From the NCBI GenBank assembly GCA_028678445.1, contig JAJRDJ010000065.1, positions 1 to 22,170 of the forward strand: a stretch of 22,170 nt of DNA, in the 5' to 3' direction. Of this stretch, positions 8,421 through 15,837 are shown one piece after another (the stretch's first letter is position 1; each line of letters begins with the position of its first letter). A program made the position numbers and the translations under genes. Origin of the DNA: Methylococcaceae bacterium (GTDB lineage: Bacteria; Pseudomonadota; Gammaproteobacteria; Methylococcales; Methylococcaceae). The notes beneath the pieces are model-generated. The model worked only from the letters and a program-made list of their open reading frames with translations. It was not told the DNA's origin and did no database searches.

Positions 8421-8480
8421 CAGGGCCCATCCACAGTCCCGCTACGCGGCTTGAACGCTAGGATTATCCGGAATCAACTT

Positions 8481-9929
8481 ATGCATGAAAAAACCTTGGC
8501 TGAGCTGGCGCTCGGGCTAAAAATGAAGGAATACAGCAGCGAGGAGCTCACGCAGGCGTTTTTGTCGCGTATCGGGCACCTGAATCCCACGCTTAACGCC
8601 TTCATCACGGTCACCGAGGACGGAGCGCTCGCCGACGCAAGGTCCGCCGATGCCGTTTTGGCAAAAGGTGCTGGGGGGCCACTCACCGGCGTGCCGATCG
8701 CCCAGAAAGATATCTTTTGCACCAAAGGCGTTCGTTCCAGTTGCGGGTCAAGGATGCTGGACAATTTCATTTCGCCTTATGACGCGACGGTGGTCGAGCG
8801 TCTGCAGCAGGCTGGCACGGTTATGCTCGGCAAGCTCAACATGGACGAGTTCGCCATGGGTTCCTCCAACGAAACCAGTTATTACGGGCCGGTCAAAAAC
8901 CCCTGGGACACCGGCAGTGTGCCGGGTGGTTCTTCAGGCGGCTCGGCGGCGGCGGTGGCGGCCCGGATGGTGCCGGGCGCGACCGGCACCGATACCGGTG
9001 GCTCCATCCGCCAGCCGGCGTCGTTTTGCGGCATCACCGGTCTCAAGCCGACCTATGGTCTGGTGTCCCGCTGGGGCATGATCGCTTTCGCCTCCAGCCT
9101 CGATCAGGCCGGGCCGATGGCAGCCACCGCCGAGGATTGCGCGCTGCTGCTCGGTGCCATGGCGGGTTTCGATCCCCGGGATTCGACCAGCCTGGACCGT
9201 CCGGTACCCGATTATTCGGCGACGCTGAATGACTGCCTGGCGGGCCTCCGCATCGGTTTGCCGAAGGAGTTTTTCGGCGACGGGTTGGATCCCGATATTG
9301 CCCGGCTCATTCATGCTGCCGTAGATGAATACCAGAAGCTGGGCGCGACGGTGCGGGAAATTTCACTGCCCAACATGCACCTTTCTGGGCCGGCGTATTA
9401 TGTCGTCGCACCGGCGGAGTGCTCATCCAATCTGGCCCGCCTCGATGGCGTCCGCTATGGTTACCGCTGTCAGAAGCCGAAAGACCTGAAGGATCTCTAC
9501 ATGCGTTCGCGAGGCGAAGGGTTTGGAGCCGAGGTCAAGCGCCGCATCCTGATCGGAACTTATGCGCTGTCCGCCGGGTATTACGACGCCTATTACCTGA
9601 AGGCCCAGAAGATTCGACGCCTCATCAGCGAGGATTTCAAACGTGCCTTCGCCGAGGTTGACGTCATCATGGGGCCGACCTCGCCCTCGGTAGCGTTCCG
9701 CTTCGGCGAAAAAAGCGCCGACCCCATCGCCATGTACCTTTCGGACATCTACACCATAGCCGTTAACCTGGCCGGTTTGCCGGGCATGTCGATTCCGGTG
9801 GGATTTTCCACCAATCTGCCAGTGGGCATGCAGCTCATCGGTAATTATTTTGCCGAGGAGCGCCTGCTCAACATCGCGCACCGCTATCAGCAGGTCACCG
9901 ATTGGCACACGCGTTCGCCTGATTTGTAA
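8481..9929 (+). CDS. gatA: Asp-tRNA(Asn)/Glu-tRNA(Gln) amidotransferase subunit A
   Basis: GatA is the amidase-signature subunit that releases ammonia from glutamine for transfer to misacylated tRNA. From ATG 8481 it is 482 aa. The Ser-cisSer-Lys triad is complete: Lys76 in AQKDIFC, Ser151 in GGSSGGS and Ser175 in DTGGSIRQPA. The C-terminal AGLPGMSIPVGF and LPVGMQLIGNYFAE are also typical. The frame opens earlier with a TTG at 8451, but the ATG gives the standard MHEKTLAEL start. It is followed by an unrelated zinc-ribbon gene after 53 bp rather than directly by gatB. Confidence 0.97.
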   Translation: MHEKTLAELALGLKMKEYSSEELTQAFLSRIGHLNPTLNAFITVTEDGALADARSADAVLAKGAGGPLTGVPIAQKDIFCTKGVRSSCGSRMLDNFISPYDATVVERLQQAGTVMLGKLNMDEFAMGSSNETSYYGPVKNPWDTGSVPGGSSGGSAAAVAARMVPGATGTDTGGSIRQPASFCGITGLKPTYGLVSRWGMIAFASSLDQAGPMAATAEDCALLLGAMAGFDPRDSTSLDRPVPDYSATLNDCLAGLRIGLPKEFFGDGLDPDIARLIHAAVDEYQKLGATVREISLPNMHLSGPAYYVVAPAECSSNLARLDGVRYGYRCQKPKDLKDLYMRSRGEGFGAEVKRRILIGTYALSAGYYDAYYLKAQKIRRLISEDFKRAFAEVDVIMGPTSPSVAFRFGEKSADPIAMYLSDIYTIAVNLAGLPGMSIPVGFSTNLPVGMQLIGNYFAEERLLNIAHRYQQVTDWHTRSPDL

Positions 9930-9982
9930 GACCCGGCCTTGTCGGCAGCGGTGCCGGAACGCCGAACTGAAGCGGAAGCAGC

Positions 9983-11041
9983 ATGGAAACCGGCCGCATC
10001 TTTGAGATGCTCTGGGATTGTCGGTATTGCGGTACCCGGAAACTGCTGGCCCGCAGCCAGCGCTATTGTCCGCAGTGCGGGTCACCCCAGGATCCGGCAA
10101 CCCGGCACTTTCCGGCAGATGACGAAAAGGTTGAGGTGGGAGGTTACCGCTATGAGGGCGCGGACAAGGTGTGCCGGGGCTGCCAGTCGCCCAACGGTAT
10201 GCTGGCCCAGTTCTGTGGCCAGTGCGGAGCGCCGCTGACGGATGCCACGCCGGTCCAGCCGGTGGCCGATGAAATCCGCTCCACCGAGGCCAAGTTTGCG
10301 GCCAGCCTCTCGCGCCGCAAGCTTGACGAGGCTGAAAGGCGGGATCTGACCGGTCTGGTTTCCGGCAAGCCCGGGACGTCGCCATCGTTAGTCTGGCTGA
10401 AGTGGCTGCTGCTCGCTATGGTCGTGCTGGTGCTGAGTGTGCTGTTCTGGACCCGCCAGGCAACGGTCCAGGTGACCGAGCACTACTGGCGGCAGGAAAT
10501 CGGCATTGAACGCTTCGGCCCGGTCGCCGAATCCGCGTGGTGCAGCCAGCTGCCGCCAGGCGCCTATGACGTGATGAGCCGCTCCGAGGTGCGATCCTAC
10601 CGGAGGGTGCCGGACGGGCAGGATTGCCGGGTGCGGCGCGTGGATCGCGGGGATGGCACCTACCGTGAAAGCACGGAATGCCTGCCGCGATACACGAGTG
10701 AGCCCATTTACGATCTGCGCTGCGATTACCGCATCGACCGCTGGAGGCCCATAAGCGCCGCCGTCGCCGAGGGCCATGATCAAAGTCCGCGCTGGCCGGA
10801 AACCGGTATTATCAGCAACCGGGCCTGCCGGGGCTGTGAGCGGGAAGGTGCCCGCGGCGGCCGGTATGAGCTGATTCTTAAGGACGGCGGCCGCCAACAA
10901 ACTTACCGGTGCCCGGTTGCACAGGAGCTCTGGCGGCATGCCCGCGACGGCACCCGCTGGCGGCTGACGGTTGGCGTGATCGATGGCCAGGCGCGCTGCG
11001 CGTCGTTGCAGCCCGCCGGTCTTGAAACGAAAGATTTTTAA
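9983..11041 (+). CDS. Uncharacterised double zinc-ribbon, single-pass membrane protein
   Basis: This 352-aa protein has no assigned function. Two zinc-binding knuckle pairs are at the N-terminus: C13-x2-C16-x12-C29-x2-C32, where WDCRYCG resembles a RanBP2-type finger, and C64-x2-C67-x10-C78-x2-C81. A charged linker follows (about 95-130), then one strong membrane segment at about 136-156. The C-terminal domain of roughly 195 residues is rich in Arg, Trp and Cys and includes a CRGCE pair. From memory, its WRxxI-IERF and DRWRP...SPRWPE features resemble a family of uncharacterised zinc-ribbon membrane proteins in other phyla; I cannot verify this. By the positive-inside rule the fingers are probably cytoplasmic. 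A ribosome site (CGGAAG) precedes ATG 9983. It sits between gatA and gatB, with gaps of 53 and 30 bp, so it is probably co-transcribed with them. There are no signs of decay. Confidence 0.8.
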   Translation: METGRIFEMLWDCRYCGTRKLLARSQRYCPQCGSPQDPATRHFPADDEKVEVGGYRYEGADKVCRGCQSPNGMLAQFCGQCGAPLTDATPVQPVADEIRSTEAKFAASLSRRKLDEAERRDLTGLVSGKPGTSPSLVWLKWLLLAMVVLVLSVLFWTRQATVQVTEHYWRQEIGIERFGPVAESAWCSQLPPGAYDVMSRSEVRSYRRVPDGQDCRVRRVDRGDGTYRESTECLPRYTSEPIYDLRCDYRIDRWRPISAAVAEGHDQSPRWPETGIISNRACRGCEREGARGGRYELILKDGGRQQTYRCPVAQELWRHARDGTRWRLTVGVIDGQARCASLQPAGLETKDF

Positions 11042-11071
11042 CCCCTACTTATTTTTAGAAGGCTGACGACC

Positions 11072-12505
11072 ATGCAATGGGAAACCGTGATCGGGCTGGA
11101 AATCCACGCCCAGCTCGCCACCAAGTCAAAAATTTTCTCCGGTGCCGCCACGGCGTATGGCGCCGAGCCCAACACCCAGGCCAGCGCGGTCGACCTGGGT
11201 CTGCCTGGCGTGCTGCCGGTCCTCAATCAGGAGGCGGTGCGCATGGCGGTTAAATTTGGCCTCGCCATCGGCGCTAACGTCGCGCCGCGATCGGTGTTCG
11301 CTCGCAAGAATTACTTTTACCCCGATTTACCCAAGGGCTATCAGATCAGCCAGTACGATCTGCCGGTGGTCAGCACGGGCCAGACGAGTATTACCGTGGA
11401 CGGCGAGGAGAAAATCATCGGCATCACCCGTGCCCATCTGGAAGAAGACGCGGGGAAATCCCTGCACGAGGATTTCCATGGGTTTACCGGTATCGACCTC
11501 AACCGGGCCGGCACGCCGCTCTTGGAAATCGTCTCCGAGCCGGACATGCGTTCGGCCCAGGAGGCAGTCGCCTACATGAAGAAGCTCCACGCGCTGGTGC
11601 GGTATCTCGAAATCTGCGACGGCAACATGCAGGAAGGTTCGTTCCGTTGTGACGCCAACGTCTCCATCCGCCCGAAAGGCCAGGAAATGTTCGGTACCCG
11701 TGCCGAGATCAAGAATCTCAACTCCTTCCGCTTCGTCGAGAAGGCCATCAATTACGAGGTCGAGCGCCAAATCGAAATTCTGGAGAGCGGCGGCACCGTC
11801 ATCCAGGAAACCCGGCTCTACGACTCGGTCAAGGACGAGACCCGTTCCATGCGCAGCAAGGAGGAAGCCAACGATTACCGCTATTTTCCCGACCCGGATT
11901 TGTTGCCGCTGGAAATCACCAGCGACTTTATCCAGGCGGTGCGCGCCAGTTTGCCGGAACTTCCGGACGAAAAGCGCAACCGCTTCAAGTCGCAATACGG
12001 CCTGAACGTCTATGACGCTGGTGTGCTGACCGCCGCGCGCGAACTGGCCGACTTCTTTGAAGCGGTGGTGAAGGCGGCGGGCGTCGATGCCAAACTCTGC
12101 GCCAACTGGGTAATGGGCGATCTGGCCGCTGCGCTGAACAAGGCGGGGCTCGAAATCGAACAGAGTCCGGTGCAGCCGGACCGGCTGGCGGGTCTGATTC
12201 AGCGCATCGCCGATGACACCATCTCCGGCAAGATCGCCAAACAGGTGTTCGAAGCACTATGGGATTCCACTGATAGCGCGGACACGATCATCGAGCAGCA
12301 GGGGCTCAAACAGATCACCGATACCGGCGCCATCGAAGCCATCATCGATGGGATCATCGCGGCCAACCCGGACCAGGTGGCTGGTTATAAATCCGGCAAG
12401 GAAAAGCTGTTCGGCTTCTTTGTCGGCCAGGCCATGAAGGCCACCGGGGGCAAGGCGAATCCGGCTCAGTTGAATGAGTTGCTGAAGCAGAAACTCCAGC
12501 AATAA
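11072..12505 (+). CDS. gatB: Asp-tRNA(Asn)/Glu-tRNA(Gln) amidotransferase subunit B
   Basis: GatB holds the misacylated tRNA, activates its side-chain carboxylate with ATP and transfers ammonia arriving from GatA. It is 477 aa, the normal length. The cradle domain shows WETVIGLEIHAQL, YFYPDLPKGYQISQYD, HLEEDAGKS, DLNRAGTPLLEIVSEPD and GSFRCDANVSIRP. These cover the metal and ATP site regions. The C-terminal helical and YqeY-like tail domain ends in NPAQLNELLKQKL. A ribosome site, AGAAGG, precedes ATG 11072. With GatC and GatA this makes the full heterotrimer, implying that Gln-tRNA and/or Asn-tRNA is made indirectly; which depends on GlnRS and AsnRS genes outside the window. Confidence 0.97.
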   Translation: MQWETVIGLEIHAQLATKSKIFSGAATAYGAEPNTQASAVDLGLPGVLPVLNQEAVRMAVKFGLAIGANVAPRSVFARKNYFYPDLPKGYQISQYDLPVVSTGQTSITVDGEEKIIGITRAHLEEDAGKSLHEDFHGFTGIDLNRAGTPLLEIVSEPDMRSAQEAVAYMKKLHALVRYLEICDGNMQEGSFRCDANVSIRPKGQEMFGTRAEIKNLNSFRFVEKAINYEVERQIEILESGGTVIQETRLYDSVKDETRSMRSKEEANDYRYFPDPDLLPLEITSDFIQAVRASLPELPDEKRNRFKSQYGLNVYDAGVLTAARELADFFEAVVKAAGVDAKLCANWVMGDLAAALNKAGLEIEQSPVQPDRLAGLIQRIADDTISGKIAKQVFEALWDSTDSADTIIEQQGLKQITDTGAIEAIIDGIIAANPDQVAGYKSGKEKLFGFFVGQAMKATGGKANPAQLNELLKQKLQQ

Positions 12506-12580
12506 ACCCACACACTGAGAGCACCGCTAACCCAGCGTGGGCGGCGTTCTCTGTCCATTCGAATCCTTGGAGCCCTTCCC

Positions 12581-13165
12581 ATGGAAAAAACCGAAACCCG
12601 ATCAAGCCAGGCCCTGGCCGACTTTCTCCCCAAAATCATGGGTTTTGCCCGCATGCTCCAGAACCTCGCCAAGCGCTTCAAGGGAGTGGCGAGATTTCTG
12701 GCCCTCACCGGCCTCTTCTCCGCGCTGGTTCTGGACTGGTTCGCCACGCGCGCCTTCGGATTGACGGTCACGCCCGCCGTTATCCTGGGTGTAATCCTGA
12801 TCCTGCCGGGGCTGGTACTGGGCTGGGTCTGGTACGTGCTGGATGAAGCCAGCACCCTGCCGCAGCGCCTGACCGCCTGGGCTAGTCAGGCTCGCGACTA
12901 CGCGGGCGATGTCGTTCAACGGCTGCAACGTGACGTTCCAGCCACCCAAAAGGCGACACGGGTGACGGACCTCAAGCAATTGGGTGGACTGGCTTATGAA
13001 ATCACTTCGATGGGCGTCGACGCCAAGGATTTGCTGTCTATCCTGGGTGGCTCGCTGAGCCTCACGAATCCTGTTTTTCTGCTGGTGCTGGCCATCTCGG
13101 CGGGCTTGATCGTGTTGCTGGATCTCGGCGTGGTCATCACCGGCCTGATTGCTTTGGTCAGCTAA
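12581..13165 (+). CDS. Uncharacterised three-span membrane protein
   Basis: I do not recognise this 194-aa protein. Hydrophobic segments lie at about residues 37-54, 65-86 and 163-192. The last is long enough to be a hairpin of two spans. Between them is a soluble stretch of about 75 residues with amphipathic helices. The N-terminus is basic and amphipathic, without a cleavable signal. A ribosome site (GGAG, 9-10 nt upstream) supports ATG 12581. It follows gatB by 75 bp on the same strand, so it may be read through from the gat operon. Codon usage looks like that of its neighbours. Confidence 0.75.
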   Translation: MEKTETRSSQALADFLPKIMGFARMLQNLAKRFKGVARFLALTGLFSALVLDWFATRAFGLTVTPAVILGVILILPGLVLGWVWYVLDEASTLPQRLTAWASQARDYAGDVVQRLQRDVPATQKATRVTDLKQLGGLAYEITSMGVDAKDLLSILGGSLSLTNPVFLLVLAISAGLIVLLDLGVVITGLIALVS

Positions 13166-13314
13166 GACGGTATTCAAACGTCAAGAGAAGCAGGGGGCAG
13201 GATTTATCTTGCTGATTCCACCGCTCGATTGGGTTTACCATCACCGAACGGTTGAGGCGAGGCGACATTCCTCGTCAAGCCGTTGCGTCTTTTACTGATG
13301 AAGGAGATGATGAA

Positions 13315-13521
13315 ATGAGCTTGCCGCACAATGTAGGAAAAATCGACAAGTACGCCAGAATCGGCGCTGGTGTGGCGCTGATTGCACTGGCCGCGACCGG
13401 AACCATTGGCGTGTGGGGGTATATCGGCCTTATACCGCTCGCCACTGGACTGTTGAACACCTGCCCCGCCTACACCCTTCTGGGTATCAATACGTGCAAG
13501 TCCGGAGAGAAAAACGGTTGA
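13315..13521 (+). CDS. DUF2892 (YgaP-like transmembrane) small membrane protein
   Basis: This 68-aa protein has the N-terminal NVGKIDKYARIGAGVALI pattern, two hydrophobic segments (about 15-32 and 36-50) and the C-terminal signature CPAYTLLGINTC, with two cysteines seven residues either side of the turn. That pattern is characteristic of the DUF2892 family, which occurs alone or fused to rhodanese domains (as in YgaP). A sulfur or redox role is an inference from those fusions. The start at 13315 is set by a strong AAGGAG 8 nt upstream; the frame extends further upstream without a better start. It lies 149 bp after the preceding membrane-protein gene and may have its own promoter. Confidence 0.85.
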   Translation: MSLPHNVGKIDKYARIGAGVALIALAATGTIGVWGYIGLIPLATGLLNTCPAYTLLGINTCKSGEKNG

Positions 13522-13652
13522 GAGATCGGCCCGGGGGAGCGCGTCCAGCCAACCTGCGGGCCATCAACCCAGGCAACGCCATGTTAACAGCTTTTGCAGA
13601 TTCAACGGTTGGCGCCTTAGGGAAAGGCGACTGGGTCAAGTGGTTACGCGCG

Positions 13653-13865
13653 TTATTCCGATAGGGTAAAGAACTCATTCTTGCCCTTGCGCTCGACGCT
13701 GATTTTGCCTTCCCGAGCCAGCCAGCCGATGGCCCGCTGGACGTCATTGCGATCCAGGCCGGTGGCTTCAGCCAGCTTGGTGGCACTTGCCTGTCCGGAT
13801 TCGCTCAGGGATGCCCAGACCGTACCGGCCGCAACGCCTACGTTTTCGTTGAATTCAACGCTCAT
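13653..13865 (-). CDS. Small winged helix-turn-helix protein (DUF2582-like)
   Basis: This 70-aa protein forms one winged-helix domain: helix 1 (GVAAGTVWASLSESG), a helix-turn-helix (SATKLAEATGLDRNDVQRAIGWLAREG) and a beta-wing (KISVERKGKNEFFTL). It matches the pattern of the DUF2582 winged-helix proteins, whose targets are mostly unknown. It lies 36 bp after minE on the same strand and could be the last gene of the min operon. There is no clear ribosome site before ATG 13865. It converges with the DUF2892 gene across about 130 bp with no clear terminator. Confidence 0.82.
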   Translation of the reverse strand: MSVEFNENVGVAAGTVWASLSESGQASATKLAEATGLDRNDVQRAIGWLAREGKISVERKGKNEFFTLSE

Positions 13866-13901
13866 GGGTTTGATGACTCATTAACCAAGGGGGGGAAGAA
13901 T

Positions 13902-14180
13902 TTAGCGAGCAGATCGCCGCCGGGGCTGGACTTCTTCGGGGAGCACAATATTGAGTTCAAGCACCTCGCGGCTTTCGTCCTGCTCCAGGTTCACGCTAAT
14001 CGCGCTGGGGTCGATGTTCACGTATTTACGAATCACGGCCAACAGATCCTTCTGCAGATCGGCCAGATATTCGGGTTGATGACGCTCCGAGCGCTCGTGG
14101 GCGACCAGTATCTGCAGTCGCTCCTTGGCAATCGAGGCGGATTTGGGCCGGGATGACCGGAAGTAATCCATCAAGCTCAT
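13902..14180 (-). CDS. minE: Cell division topological specificity factor MinE
   Basis: MinE stimulates the MinD ATPase and drives pole-to-pole oscillation so that the division inhibitor is lowest at midcell. It is 92 aa. It has the membrane-targeting N-terminus MSLMDYF, the MinD-contact helix IAKERLQILVAHER, and the C-terminal topological-specificity domain (about residues 36-85). The start overlaps the minD stop by 4 bp. Its ribosome site (GGAG) is inside the last codons of minD, indicating coupled translation. Confidence 0.97.
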   Translation of the reverse strand: MSLMDYFRSSRPKSASIAKERLQILVAHERSERHQPEYLADLQKDLLAVIRKYVNIDPSAISVNLEQDESREVLELNIVLPEEVQPRRRSAR

Positions 14181-14992
14181 GATTTGCTCCGGAACAGGCG
14201 GTCAAACAGGCCCTTCTTTTCCTTATCGATGAAGCGGTGCGGAACGTCCTCGCCGAGATAGCGACTGACGACGTCCTGATAGGCCTGGCCAGCATCGCTT
14301 TTTTCGTCGATGACGACTGGCGTGCCGGCATTCGAGGCGGTGAGGACGGCCTTGGATTCCGGGATCACGCCCAACAGATGAAGGGAGAGGATTTCCTGCA
14401 CATCGTCGACGCTCAGCATTTCCCCCAGCCGGACGCGGTCGGGGCAATAGCGGGTGAGGAGCAGGTATTCGCGGATGGGCTCCTGGCTCAGTTCCGCCCG
14501 GCGCGACTTGCTGGCCAGGATGCCCAGCATGCGGTCGGAGTCCCGCACCGAGGAGACTTCCGGGTTGGTGACGACAATCGCATCATCGGCGAAGTACATG
14601 GCCAGGTGCGCGCCGCGCTCGATGCCGGCGGGGGAGTCGCAGACGATGTAGTCAAAGGTTTCGGACAATTCGTTGAGCACCCGTTCGACGCCCTCGAGGG
14701 TCAGGGCATCCTTGTCGCGGGTCTGGGAGGCTGGCAGGATGAAGAGGTGTTCGCAGCGCTTGTCCTTGATGAGCGCCTGATTGAGGGTGGCCTCCTGGTT
14801 GATGACGTTGACGAAGTCATAGACCACGCGGCGCTCACAGCCCATGATGAGGTCGAGATTACGCAGGCCTATGTCGAAATCGATCACGGCGGTACGATGG
14901 CCACGCTGGGCCAGACCCATGGACATGGCGGCGCTGGTGGTGGTTTTGCCGACCCCTCCCTTGCCTGAGGTCACAACGATAATTCTTGCCAC
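14177..14992 (-). CDS. minD: Septum site-determining ATPase MinD
   Basis: MinD is a ParA/MinD-type ATPase that binds the inner membrane as an ATP dimer and recruits MinC. It is 271 aa. Seen: deviant Walker A GKGGVGKTT (residues 10-18), switch I region DFDIGLRNLDL, Walker B-like YIVCDSPAGIE, and the C-terminal amphipathic membrane-targeting helix (KKGLFDRLFRSKS). All are intact. The gene starts 31 bp after minC and overlaps minE by 4 bp. Confidence 0.98.
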   Translation of the reverse strand: MARIIVVTSGKGGVGKTTTSAAMSMGLAQRGHRTAVIDFDIGLRNLDLIMGCERRVVYDFVNVINQEATLNQALIKDKRCEHLFILPASQTRDKDALTLEGVERVLNELSETFDYIVCDSPAGIERGAHLAMYFADDAIVVTNPEVSSVRDSDRMLGILASKSRRAELSQEPIREYLLLTRYCPDRVRLGEMLSVDDVQEILSLHLLGVIPESKAVLTASNAGTPVVIDEKSDAGQAYQDVVSRYLGEDVPHRFIDKEKKGLFDRLFRSKS

Positions 14993-15023
14993 GAAAACTC
15001 TCCTGGTGCTTGAAACGGTTCGG

Positions 15024-15764
15024 TCAGAGCGGGACGACGACGAGGGTTTGGTCTTGCAGGTAAACCTGCACCAGCCGGCCCTTCAGTGAGTCGTCCTCGC
15101 CCTCGCTGGTGCGGTAATTGCCGCCGATGGCGATGAGTTGCGCCTGCAGATCGGAACAGAAAATCCGCGCTTCGAGATTGCCCTGGACGCCGGCGAGAGC
15201 CCTGCCCTTCAGTGTGCCATACACGTGAATGTTGCCATCCGCCATGATTTCCGCGCCCGGGCTGACCTGCGCGAGCACGATCAAGTCGCCGCCGCTTGCG
15301 TAGATGCGCTGGCCAGAGCGGACGGGCTGATCGATGACTTTGGTGCTGGAGGCTACCGGCCGGGGCGGGGGTAGGGTCCGCCGGGCAGCCGGTTTGGCCT
15401 CGGCGGAAGGGGGGCTCTCGGTCCGGACATCGGCGAGCACGGCGATTTTATCGGCCTGGGCGGCCTGTTGCTGAACGGGATTGCCGCCGCGCATGCCGAC
15501 CGGCGACAGTGCCTGAGCGTGAATGATGTTCAGTAATGCTGGAAAATCGAGGGCTTGTTTCTGCTCATCCGGTAACTCGCCCAGATCGATGATGATGGGC
15601 GCGTTGTGGAAAAACTCCGGCGCCTTGCCCAGCTTTTTCTGAAGCTGGCTTGCGACGTCCCCGAGGTTGGCCGAATGTACCTTGAGAATCGGTAAGGTGA
15701 TGGAACCCGACTTGAGCTCCACGGCAGGGGGGGAACTGACGTTCTCGGGAGAGTTAACGGACAT
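15024..15764 (-). CDS. minC: Septum site-determining protein MinC
   Basis: MinC inhibits FtsZ polymerisation at the poles when brought to the membrane by MinD. It is 246 aa. The N-terminal domain (about residues 16-110) carries ILKVHSANLGDVASQL and PIIIDLGEL. A Pro/Ala-rich linker follows (about 115-145). The C-terminal beta-helix domain (about 147-246) includes VRSGQRIYA, GDLIVLAQVSPGAEI and GNIHVYGTLKGRALAG, the MinD-binding and dimerisation region. It is the first gene of minCDE and is divergent from the phosphatase-like gene. The SD before ATG 15764 is weak. Confidence 0.96.
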   Translation of the reverse strand: MSVNSPENVSSPPAVELKSGSITLPILKVHSANLGDVASQLQKKLGKAPEFFHNAPIIIDLGELPDEQKQALDFPALLNIIHAQALSPVGMRGGNPVQQQAAQADKIAVLADVRTESPPSAEAKPAARRTLPPPRPVASSTKVIDQPVRSGQRIYASGGDLIVLAQVSPGAEIMADGNIHVYGTLKGRALAGVQGNLEARIFCSDLQAQLIAIGGNYRTSEGEDDSLKGRLVQVYLQDQTLVVVPL

Positions 15765-15788
15765 TCAGGAAAGTCGCCGTACCGGTAA

Positions 15789-15817
15789 ATAATAGTTGTA
15801 TTGTTTGCATTCTAACA
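15789..15817 (-). promoter_or_regulatory. AT-rich divergent region with a possible minC -10 box
   Basis: TATTAT on the minus strand (15789-15794) is a 5/6 match to the -10 consensus about 25 bp upstream of minC. The matching -35 is poor (ATGTTA at 18 bp). The 70-bp gap is strikingly AT-rich for this window and must hold promoters for both divergent genes. Confidence 0.28.
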
Positions 15818-15837
15818 TCGTGCCAAAGTATCCGATA

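Noticed and set aside
8451..8480. TTG start for gatA ten codons upstream
   Set aside because: ATG 8481 yields the standard MHEKTLAEL start of the family; the extra residues are not family-like.
9423..10385. A 320-codon minus-strand open frame across gatA and the zinc-ribbon gene
   Set aside because: It is antisense to two well-supported genes, spans their boundary and shows no recognisable domain; long antisense frames are expected at this GC content.
13614..13632. CGCCTT-N5-AAGGCG hairpin as a terminator between convergent genes
   Set aside because: There is no T-run on either side in either direction, so it is not called a terminator.
13581..13664. A 27-codon open frame in the gap between the DUF2892 and winged-helix genes
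   Set aside because: There is no convincing ribosome site, no family resemblance, and its end overlaps the winged-helix gene.
14237..14968. A 243-codon plus-strand open frame opposite minD
   Set aside because: It is the antisense of an intact minD and is explained by high-GC codon bias.
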